64,000 nt of DNA from Himantopus leucocephalus (Eukaryota > Chordata > Aves > Charadriiformes > Recurvirostridae): positions 372,001 through 436,000 of the forward strand of contig RSEF01000014.1 in NCBI GenBank assembly GCA_003993805.1. Direction: 5' to 3'. The position numbers were made by a program, and so were the translations under genes. The notes below the pieces were generated by a model that saw only the letters and a list, made by a program, of their open reading frames with translations, was not told the DNA's origin and searched no databases. Shown one piece after another: positions 33,639 to 44,766 of this stretch (the first letter of the stretch is position 1; every line of letters begins with the position of its first letter).

Positions 33639-36600
33639 ATCATCACTGCAATAATAAGCACCAGTGGAGACTGGGATTAATTTCCTTGGAAGCGAGGGGG
33701 GGGTTGCTCTGAAGAGGTTAGCACAACTGTTATTTTTGACTTGACTCCTACTATAATAAAGTTATCTCTTAGTTTGTCTGCCACATTCCTTGGAAATGTA
33801 GCTCATTTGACATAGTTTATCATGTATGTGTTGCAATGTCGAGGCACAGATGATGGCTAAAGGAAGCACTGTCTTTGAATGTATTTGGATTTACTGTTTT
33901 GGTCAGCCCTTGGGAGTGGAATACTCAAAAATCTGCAAAACTCCTGTTAGACATCTGAGGATTAGCCTTTGTCCTATTTATATATGCATTAAGTTCAAAC
34001 ATCTTTACCATCTATTTTGGATAACAGGCAATTTTCCCTCATCTTAATGCACTAATACAGAATCAGGACTGACGTTCTGGTTTGAGACTTGGTTGTTTCA
34101 GCATAAGAGCGAACAAACTATGACCTACTTTATTCACCACTGTATAATACAGTTTGTGGCAGTAGCTTATGAAAGGTTTATACACCCACACTCTTTATTT
34201 TGTTTAAATCATAAGAACTATGAGAATTACATTTAGTAATTTAAACAGTTTGAAAACAGTAATGAAAAATACCATAGACTCAGACTATAAGAAGATGAAA
34301 ATCCATTAAATAAAATCTATTGGAATAACTTATTAGCAGGGGCTTAGAGTAAAAAATATATATAGAAAGGAGTTTCACCCTAGCCTCCCAATGAAATGCC
34401 AAAGAAGCCTGAACATGAAATTGGAGCCACCAGCAATCTGTCTGAAATAAGACCTGACTTTTAAAGAGACAGTTCTTTATAAAGTGTGTATAATTTTAGC
34501 CTCTTACTATTGGAAGTCAACATGTATGCAATTATTAGTGAAACCTTTCACTTCAGGAAATCTTCAGTCACGAGCAATAGGAAAATGATATATTGAAAAA
34601 AGATACGTTAAACAAACAAACAAAAAATAAACCAGAAATTATGCCCATAGACATGCCTGCTGCTCATGAATCTGAAATGGAACTGTCAGAGGATCGCTCA
34701 TCAGAAGAGGCTTCTGCAAAATGGATATATAAAAGTGACAGGACAAACCTAATTCTCCAAATCAACATCGGAGTTTGTAAAATCCTTAGTCTGCTTCCAT
34801 GACTTTAGAAAACAAACAGTTTCAGGGCATTTCTTAAATTCACTAAGGATTAGATTAGGGAAGCAAGAGCTGACAGACACGAGACTCCCGAACACCAACA
34901 TCCAGTAATGGAGATGGGAAAACAGGGCTGAAAGATCTCTAGCAGAATTTGTTTGTGCCACGCACCACTCTTTCCTAACATTTTGACAGAAAGATTAAGA
35001 ATTCATTTGGATATATCTGGATGGCATTTTTACAATTCAAGGTGTACAAAGAGAAAAGAAATATTGGAAGATACAAGCCTTAGCCTAGATGAACAACTGA
35101 CACGAACACCTGAGTTTAGGAGAGAACAAACTGCACAGAATTAGATATACTGGAGACCGTATTGCTACTCATTATCCATGTGTCCTCCAAATCATTCAGT
35201 GACCTGAGATTCATGAAGACAGCCACAGAAACACAACAGTTTAGGGAAGAACACACTGGACTGGGAGAAAAATCCAGACTGAAGGCAACCAACGCATCTT
35301 CAATGCATTCGATTAATGCTGTTTTTTCTATGTAAATAGTCAAGATGGAAAAAGAGAATGGCGAAAATAGAAAGAATGGACCAGAAACGGAGAGAAATCA
35401 TTTCAGAGTGGCAGGTCCCCAGCAAAAAGCATTTGGGGATTTATAGGCAGAAGCCAACATGGACAGAAAACCTGAATGCCAGATGTGCTGGGCAGCTCCA
35501 CGAAAACTGCATTTACACCCATTAGCCCCTCTTATTTCTGAAAAGCTTCCTCCTTGCAAAATATGATAAGTTCTGTAAAGTCACCAAATTTAAATTCTTA
35601 CAGGGACTAAAACAAATGATCAGGGGAAAAAAAAAGACAGTTACACTGAAAAAGACATCCAAGTGACTAATACCACAGTCTGCGTTTAAAGGGAAGTCTG
35701 GGGCAAGTAGCTTGTACGTTCTGCAATCTGTCACCCACTTCTTTGCTAACCTCTGTGTCATATTTTAAAACTCCATTAACAGTCCGTGGTCCTTCTTTCC
35801 CTGGCTTCACCCTGCCCCTTTGTCTTTTTTAACCAAAAGATTATCAAGTCTAGTTTTGCTGCAGGACTATTTGGAAGTTTTGCTTTTTAACTGGTGACAG
35901 CCTTTTTCTCCAGGCTTTTAATGCATCTCACAGTTATAAACAGAAATTTTGGGTTTGCATATGCATATGCATAAATGACTAACAAAAAACACCAACAGAA
36001 TTTTCAATGAAAATGCTCCAATTTTTTCACTGTTATCTTGGAAAAGGTTAAAAGAAGAAAAATAAAAAGATTGCAAAACCCATGAAGAATTTCTCCTCTC
36101 CTTTAGAACAGAAAACCAAACCAAGAAAGGTATGTTTATATACTCACAGAAAAAAAACCCCCACAAATTGCAATTGTCTTTTTTCCATTGCAAATCATTA
36201 TTAACAACTGCAGAGTGATGGGTAAAAATACAGCTTTGGTACTGGAGGATTAGTTCAGACTTGTGCTAGCAGATGATACACTGCTGTGCCTGTCTAAGCA
36301 CAGTTCAGAAGATCACGTATTTTGTAGCTTATCTAAATGATCATCTTTCCTTTTTTTTTTTTTAAACATTCCCAACGTAGTTTCAGAAATTAAATGTTAC
36401 TGTAATCTTTGTAACTTTTCAAAGACGTCTGAGTCTGGGGTGTGGACCAATAAAGCGGAATCTGCATCATGAGTCTTATGACTTTTATCACTACATTCTC
36501 AGCTGTTAGTGCCAAGATTAAACTTTCAGAAACATCTCAAGCATCTTGAATTAGGCTTGATGAAAACCACCACATACTCAACTATCAGCACTGCTTTGTT

Positions 36601-36905
36601 CTCGGATTTTCTTTTTTTAAAAAAATAAATTTTAAGGTCTTTTGGTAAATGAAATCTTATACATGTGCTTTTAAATCAAAAGCAATCACATATATGAATT
36701 AATTTTAAACCATTTCGATTGCAGCACTTTTGTTTTCAGAAAGAAACAACTGACTACCTGTAAATACAGTAACGTTTCAAAAAGAACCAGAGTCAAACTC
36801 TTTTAATTGCAGTGTCCTACTGACAGCAAGCAGCCTTCCACTTTAAACCTGTTTATGTGGCTCAGTTTGAAACTATTTGTGGGAATACCTTCAACATGTC
36901 AGATC

Positions 36906-36953
36906 TTAACATATATGTGTATATATATGTTATATAATATAACAGATACATTA
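36906..36953. repeat. TA-rich microsatellite
   Basis: Alternating ATATATGTGTATATATATG followed by TTATATAATATAAC. A low-complexity simple repeat in the interval between the two genes. Confidence 0.8.
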
Positions 36954-39900
36954 AAAGTGTGAAAACATGGAATATGGGGAGATAACCATTTACACGAGCT
37001 CCATAATGAGATTAATTAAAGAATTACAGCTACAGTAAAAGGAGGGCAGATGACATTAGAAACAAATTATTTTATTTAAAATCTTCCTAAAACACGACTA
37101 CATTTCAACCCTCTGGTGAAAGTGGGGGGAAAAAAAAGAAAGAAACTCTCACATAAGTGATGAATTCCTTACAGTTTACTGAGCTGAATTTTCCTAAATA
37201 AACCACAGAGGTGCAGTCTTTAAGAAATCCATTAGCTATTCAGACCAGGTCTTTTCCTAATCCAGCATTATTACCTACAGTACCTTTTAAATATTTTTTT
37301 AAGCCCAGTGTAAGATGTCCCATTTATATATATATTCCATTTTCAGTATTTTCCTTGGGAAACTACTCAGTCCTGCAAACACGCATGTGATTGCAGCTTC
37401 ATTTGTGGCCCCATTAATAAGGATCCATTAGAGCACATGACTATACTCATACGTTTATTTGTTTATGGAATGAATTCCAAGAAGTTCCACAGCATAGCCA
37501 TTTTTTTCTGGGTACTGAATTTAACATTTTTCCCTTCCTCGATTCATTCTGCTTTGATGTGATATGATTATTTACTTTGCTAAGATTACATACAGCCATC
37601 CATCAAAAGTACACAGACTAGACTTCCCCTGTTCAACTTAACTTGGTAAGCATATTTAGCTTTCGAATCCTTGCTCATAATTCAGGTGGAGACACATCAC
37701 AGCTGTGTAAGGAGTGACTGACTGTATTTCCTTGCTTCTTGACAGTACGCATCTGTTCCTGCTCTAGCACTCCTAAAATATGCAGCCTGTTCTCCCCTTT
37801 ATCTGCAATCTCATTCATATTTTCAAGGATTTTCCAGTGACAGAACACCTACATTTTGATTTCTTCAGCATGTTGCTGGTTGCATCTTCCCAAGGGAAAA
37901 GATTCTTTCTATGAAAGAAAGATTTTTAAAATCTCTCAGTATAGGTGAGTAATAACTTCTACTGCCAAAGGAGAAATACAGCTTGAAAATTGAATGGAAT
38001 GTAAAGGAATATTCCCTCCTGCATCTGGAAATCAACCCCCTCACCTGCTGTGAAGATTACTTTCTGTCTCAGTTTGGTTTAACTAGATTTTCCACACTGT
38101 ACATTCACTGTTACAGAAGTACCTTCCAAAGCCAAGGCTATGGTTGATCCGTAAGAACCGCTGTCTAATAGGGTCACAATAGTTTTTGTCATAAAACCAG
38201 GAATATTTATTTCTTTTACTATTTTCCCTAAGAACAATGCTTTTTAAACATAAAATTTTACAAATTTTGTGCAGGTAAGAAGAAGAAAAGGAAGCCCTTA
38301 GGAAATAAAATAGCTGAAAGTACTATAGAGTGTATACAGAACCAATTGTCTTTCCAACAGCACACCAGCAGAGAAATAACCACTGTAACAGACAGTGTCA
38401 GTAAGGTGTTTTGTTCACGTAAGTGATTAATGATGATTAGGTATTTTCATAAAAAAGGTCAAATATTTTCAAATTCCTTCAAGTCCCTACTTGAAAAAAA
38501 AACCAAAACCAAAGTGTTTCATTCTGGTTATGTTCTAATGAAAACTAAAAATTCACTATTTCTTTCAATAATAATGAACATGTTTTAACACACTTTATGA
38601 CACTGGAAAAAGAAATTAAGAATGCCTTTGGAGTTTTTAATTACAATCAGTTTACATTTCTAACTTCCTCTTAATATCCTTTTTAAATATCACACTGGTC
38701 AAGATTCCACAAACGTACTTTCCTAAAATTATACACCTTCGCCTAAAACATACCCATGAAATAAGGTATTCATAGCATTGTGCTGAGAGCCACAACAAAG
38801 CAGAATCTGACTGTTAGCTCACATTAACTGAGTCTTTGGCTGATATTTTCACGGAAGGTATGCTGATCTTTCTAGTAGTGTCAGTAGAATCACATTACTG
38901 CTCGAGTCAGCATTTTCTAAAAGCTATTTGGCAGCTCACCATTCATCCCCTACAGTTAGATTCAACACTGTTTACAGCATCTAATAAACAGGGTTAGAGT
39001 CATACACAAATTTAAGAGATACTTCATTGTTATTCTTAACGTAGTTAACTTTGTAATAAATTGCTGTATCTATTTAAAAATGTTTTTCTTCTTTTTCTTT
39101 TGATCAAGAATCTTAATGCTTTGTTTGTGACATCTGAGTTTTAGTAACAATAAATGCTTTGTCCTACTTGATGTGAAGAGCTCAGTGGTTTAATTAACAG
39201 GGATTAATTGAATTAACTGGATGAATTAATTCAGTTAAACCAAATGCACAGAAAGACAAGGTTAAGAAGTAGTTGCATTACGCTATTCATTATTATATGA
39301 GCGCTCACAATCCACGTCAGCACAAAGTCAGCTGTGTTTGATTGAAACACTGGCAAAAGCAGTTTAAACTAACCTCACTGATTTTACAATGAAATAGGAC
39401 TTCACGACATTAATAAACAGCAGAATAATAACAGCAGAAATAAGAGCAGCTGGAGCACTAACAAAATTAATTATGGCATCACAGCTGAGATTGATAATGA
39501 AAACCCCTGGACAGTAACTTCTCAAACTAGTACAGCTGTTTCCAAATAGCCATCTGTCTGGGCCCCAAGGCTATTTTATGTATGGATACTCTTAAATTAA
39601 CTTAGCAGGGCTCAGTTAAGGAATTAGAGAAACAATGTGATAATACTGAAAGCTAATGTGATATAAGAAATACGAACTTGCACTGATTTAAGAAAAAAAT
39701 TGAAAAGGAACAATTTTACAACTTTCTTTGAAGTGGTGAAACAGCTGTGTGTCCTAGAGTCCTAAAATTATTGATGTGATGACAGGAAAGGTCTATGAGA
39801 GTGATTAAAAGGAAATTTGGGTTTCCTTTTGAAACAATCGGCAAAGAAGGCAAAGTAAATCTTATCGCTATATTACTCTCCAAAACAACATAAATATAGT

Positions 39901-39987
39901 TTATGGAAAGATTAAATTTCTTCAGAGACAGGAAGATTTTTAATCAATTCAACTGCCAAATAACACAGTCCACTCCACCTACTTTTC

Positions 39988-40049
39988 TTAGTTGCAACAT
40001 TTGAAAATGGCTTCATCTCGTCCTCTGAAAATGTACTTGTAATTTTCAC
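39988..40049 (-). CDS. Candidate IQCK terminal exon (unproven)
   Basis: If spliced from the exon at 44655, this segment would add GENYKYIFRGRDEAIFKCC and Asn, then stop. That is 20 residues, the tail length I recall for human IQCK, but without visible similarity. Read one frame over, the same place opens a longer frame to 39912 that begins VKITSTFSEDEMKPF, which looks more like the human tail VKCKMEDD but needs a different phase. The acceptor (CTTAAAG) has only a modest pyrimidine tract. Confidence 0.2.
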
Positions 40050-40794
40050 CTTTAAGATTTTACACGCATGAAGACTGAAAGCTATGATTGTATAATCATC
40101 TAATATCATCTACATCCTTTTTCACAGTGGTATGCTGTAAGCATATAGGTTTATTTCTTAGAAACAAGTGGGAAATGTATACATTTGTAACTCTTACTGG
40201 TATCATGGCAATGGAACATGTGAAAAAACACGCCTTGATGAGATGATGTAAATGCTAACAAATTGAAAACAGAGTCCAAAACACAAACATTAAACTGCAA
40301 TCATTTAAAATGAATTAGCAAGCCTACTAGGTCAAATTCTATCATCACCTTCAGGAATGCAATTTTTCAACAATTAACACTGACAGAATTAAACACGTAT
40401 TCCAAAAAGAAGAAGTTGTCTTTTATTTTTTAAATGTATAATTAGATTAATTTTATCATAGTAAATTTTAATCCACTGGTTTCAGATCTTCAAAACCAGA
40501 TCTATTTATGTCTTCTTTAAAAAAAAAAAAAGCCTACATTTTTTTTCCAAAGTAAACTCTTAATACACATAGTAAATAGGCTATAAAATCCCACAAAGAC
40601 TTGAAGAAAACCTTAGTTGCTCAGCCAAAGTTTTCTTTACATTTCAGTCAGGTCTGCTGGAAGACAACCTGTGTCTCATGGGTTTTATTTTTCATCATTT
40701 TTATATGCTGTTACTAGTTACTATTTTGTTTAATCTTCTAGCTCCAAGCTGCTCAAGCCAAGAATTCTACTTCACTTACTGCATATGAACACCC

Positions 40795-40820
40795 CATATA
40801 TATATACACACACACGTATA
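40795..40820. repeat. TA/CA dinucleotide microsatellite
   Basis: ATATATATACACACACACGT, a short compound dinucleotide repeat. No gene-related role is apparent. Confidence 0.8.
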
Positions 40821-43800
40821 AATTCAGTTTTTCCCTGCTGTGATGTATGATTTTGCTCCTCAGAATGAATTCTTTTCAGCTATAAAATATCCCTTAGGGA
40901 ACTGTATGGGTTGGTAAATAAAACCTGACCTTTTGTGAATTAAAACTGCAGTACAAATAATAAATGTTTGGAAAATCTATGCTGCCCTTGTAACAAACTC
41001 CTACCACGAAAAAAAATCATGACAGTCTTCTGGTTTCAGTATTTGTACTAAAACATATACTGCACTGAAGAAAATTCTTCTTGATATGAACATTTCTTAA
41101 TGAAGTGAAGCAGTGATCAAAAGGTCCTGCACATAGCACAGTGCAGACACAGAAAAGTGTTTCAGCTCCTAACACCTTGCAATAGATAATACTGTAATAG
41201 CAAGGCAACTGAGGAGGCCATGATACATAAAGGAAGGTTTTGAAAAAAGAGTCTTTTGAAAAATTACCCTTTTATGACAGCTTTGATATCAGCTGATACT
41301 TAACTGTCTTTATGATTTAAAAAATTCTACCCTGAGACTTCTGCAGACTGAATTCACGCTTAAGCCTTCGCAGCTGAAATACAACCTGCAGGAACAGCCT
41401 TCATTGTGGTCCTGCTGGTGGTGTAGACATGCAGAACTGCCTTTGAGGTTGTCATTCACTGCTGTCTTTGTTAATTATAAGCCTGCCTCTCAATGTATCT
41501 AAATATCTACTCAAAGAAATCTCTTGCTATTTGTATTGGTATCAGTACCGGTATCAATGCAGACCCCTCCTAATGGTAAGAAGTCTTAACACAGGGAAGG
41601 AACATTGGAAGAACATAAAGCATTTTGAAGCGTATGCAGAACACCAACTAATTCTGCAATCGGAACTGGAAAAGTAGATCTCTCCACTGGATATTTTCTA
41701 ATGAACTCAGGGTGTAATACATGTAGTATAAATCTTGCGATATTACAATAGAAGCAAATTTTGCTGGACACATTTTGTTAAATAGCATGATGCAGCTGAA
41801 GCTACCCTGCAGGAGCTTCAATCCAGCTCACATGTTTCCCCTGGAGGTCATGAAGAATGGCTGTTTGGGCAGGAAAAGTACCTCCAACAGGAAAACGCTT
41901 TGCCTTCCACCTGCAAACATGCAAACCACAGAACTATCCAGTAGCTGCTGCTGCTGCAGTCACCATCTCTCATCATAGGGAAAGCAGCAAAATTGGAGAC
42001 AGACCTCCCTCTGTGCAAGAGATTGTCTAGCATAGGGAAGCCAGGAGGAGTCGCTGAAGTTGTCCAGGCCCTGGGCAGTACTTGAACGCGATTCTCTCCA
42101 TTGCAAACATTAAATCACCCTGTGGTACCAGCTTGTGCATGTGACTGGGAGGTGAGCACTGCAGAGCATTAAAGAAGGAAGCACACAGAGGCAGCTTTTT
42201 TACAGTGTACCTGTTTGAGAGGATGAGAGTTGCCAATGATTCTCTTCGTGTTATGTCACAAAATCTAGATTACTTCAGAAATCCAGAGCAACAATTTAAA
42301 ATGTTTGCTCCCAGTGCTGCCTGGAGTTTCCTGCACAGCTGTTGTGTGAGAATGGGTTTAAATACTCTTCCACTTCACACAACAGAGGAGAAATTGTGTT
42401 ACAATAGCACCATGCATTAAGATATTTATTGGAAAGATTTATACTATAACTTCCGGACCCTGCGTTCATTAGAAAGTACCCAGTGGAAATACCTACTTAC
42501 CCAATTCTGACTGCAGAATTAGTTAGTGTCTGCATATACTTCAGAAGGCTCGACAGGAAACTTAACACAGTATAACTGCAACACTACCCTGACTAGGGGG
42601 GTCCTATCCAACAGATACACAAGTACAAACAGGAAATAAAAGAAGTTTAGGGAGCCAAAGGTTTGCCAGTGGGGGAGCTTGAAAACACGGGGAAGTTACC
42701 GATATGTAACTTGGCGTTTACTGGTATTATAAAAAGTAGCCCATCTGGAAGTGCTGCGATTTCACACAAGAAAGAGTCTAGCATTTGTTTAAAATGTTAT
42801 TATTAGCCCCAAGTGCCTATTACATTTATTTTGTGTGAAGGAAAAAACATCAAAATAAGGAAAAATGAAAACAAGGGGCTATTTTGTAATCCCAGTTGTT
42901 ACAATGATCGTTACAACTAACAGATTTCTTTTACCTAAACTCCTTTCACCTTTAGGCAAATACTTCAAAATATGATTGCAAGAGGAAAGGGAAATGTGTA
43001 GAACTTTCACCCAACCTTGAAGCCTGATCTACTTGTAACTAATGATAGACAGAATGGATGCACAATAAAAAGTGAAAAAATAATTGCAGCGCGTCAGGTT
43101 AATGACCTGACTGCTGTTAATTCCTTTGGCATTTACATAGCATGGACTATTTTATAATTAAAATGCTTCATAGGGAAGTTTCAGTTGTATCATCTATTAA
43201 AAAGCAGGACAGTTTTGAAATTAACAATAGCCACAAAAGATTTGATGACTAGAGTTACTGAAGAATTGCAAGGCTCTAGTCACTTACAACAAGCTCCAAT
43301 GCTCCAGTGTTAGTAAGTACTATTTATATATGGATGTTCTTACTGTAGTTTCTAAACTAAAGCATCCTGTGAGGATGCCAAACACAATTCCAAATACCCT
43401 ATTTCATATCCATGCATGAACGCAGTAACTCCATTTAATTAAAAAGAATGGTTAATTTGCGTAGAGAATAAGGAAGGAAAAAACCATTTGTGTGAAGACA
43501 CAGCAGGACATATTCAATGTCTCAGCTTAGACTTTAAATGTGTAGAGATTTGGCACCTGAAGGTGAACCAACGAAACAATGACATGGTCTATAGAGGCAA
43601 CAAAGACAAGTAGCTCCAAATTGTGACCCACAAATATTCAATACTGAGTGAAAAGCTGCCTAGGTCATTAGGCAACACAGGACAGAGGCCTCCCATTATG
43701 ATGGAGCTGCCTAATTCCAGATTGCACATCAGCAATTTTCTGTCACTTGAGATCCAGAGTTGTAGGTTTTTCTGGATGATAGGTATCTAACTGACCAGGA

Positions 43801-44654
43801 CTCTGCATTTTAAAACCTTTCACAGAAACCTGATTCTAAACTCCCTCATCCTGCAGGGATTCAAACATAAGTCCGTCCTTTCCCAGCAAAGTCCCATGAA
43901 AACCAGGCTCAGAATAAAGGCAGCGACAGATGTGCTTTTGTGTACTGAGCTGAAGAGGTCTAAGCCATGACTTGCCCCTGGCTTTTAACTCCTGCCAATC
44001 ACCTGGTGATTGGCACTCCCTTAGCCATGAATAGTAACCAGGTATGAGTGGTTCCACTGTGTCTGAATAAGTGAATGATAACTTTGACCCTGCCAGTAAA
44101 GCCTTGTCTACAACCAGGGCAAAAACGAAACATATTACAGTGTCGGTTCTTAAAGCAATCTGGCCTCATTTCCCTTGGCAATTATATTGGGTTGTTTGGG
44201 TTTGTTTTCTTTTTTTAGAACTGTACAGACCAACTTCTGCTATAAATAACTACAGGAAAATGCCAGTAGAACATTTACCAGAAAGAAATCCCACAGTTCA
44301 GAAAAACTGTACAACAACCTGTACGGTAAAAGTCGGTATTTACATGTAGTGTAGCTGGTAGCGGTCCGATCCTGCCCTAAGAAATACTGTGCCAGCATAT
44401 TATCATAGTCCTGCAAAATTACTGAACTTTGGCCCTGTACTGTATTTTTAATTGCCACTTGACTTAGAGTAAGTACTGACTGTAAAGAAACTGTAAAGAA
44501 ACAGCTAGGCATTTCCAACAGCCATCTCCTTCTCTTCTCACTCATGATTCGTGTCTTACTGTGTGTCCTATTTCTTAATACAAGTTGAAATATAAAAATT
44601 AAACACTTAATGTAAAAAGAAAAATAATTAAAATATACAATTTAATTCACCTAC

Positions 44655-44766
44655 CTTTGGCTTCCTGCTTAGTCCAGAATTCTTTCACTCTTTTAGTAAT
44701 GTTTTTCTCCTCTCTCAACTGCTTTTGCCACTGACGTAGCTCTTGTATTTCACTATCGCAGCGGAC
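44655..44766 (-). CDS. IQCK: IQCK coding exon (fourth in window; end of IQ motif, charged helix)
   Basis: 112 bases, phase 0 in, one base over. It encodes [19 protein letters not shown], then [18 protein letters not shown]. The first residues complete the IQ motif. The rest is a strongly charged helix. The donor is GTAGGT and the acceptor TTTCCCAG. In human the corresponding exon is followed by about 20 residues from one more exon. Confidence 0.94.

Larger units (their letters stand above)
33639..44654. other. No confirmed exon: interval between DNAH3 and IQCK exons
   Basis: About 11 kb of AT-rich sequence. The DNAH3 N-terminal exons, the DNAH3 promoter and the IQCK last exon are expected here but none is convincingly seen. 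Weak exon-like frames occur at 35167-35235, 38079-38227, 39912-40049 and 42501-42575. The part from about 36.5 to 40 kb is rich in TAATTA-type motifs and short AT runs. Confidence 0.7.

Noticed and set aside
34593..34802. Plus-strand frame with acidic stretch AAHESEMELSEDRSSEEAS
   Set aside because: It looks protein-like for about 20 residues but starts in an A-rich run, has no homologue I recognise and no splice context.
40190..40255. 57-base minus-strand block bounded by AG and GTAAGAG
   Set aside because: Its phase does not fit the IQCK exon, and the peptide HLHHLIKACFFTCS matches nothing expected.
43836..44057. Minus-strand frame of 73 codons just downstream of the IQCK exon
   Set aside because: No similarity to IQCK or dynein, and no acceptor in the phase needed.
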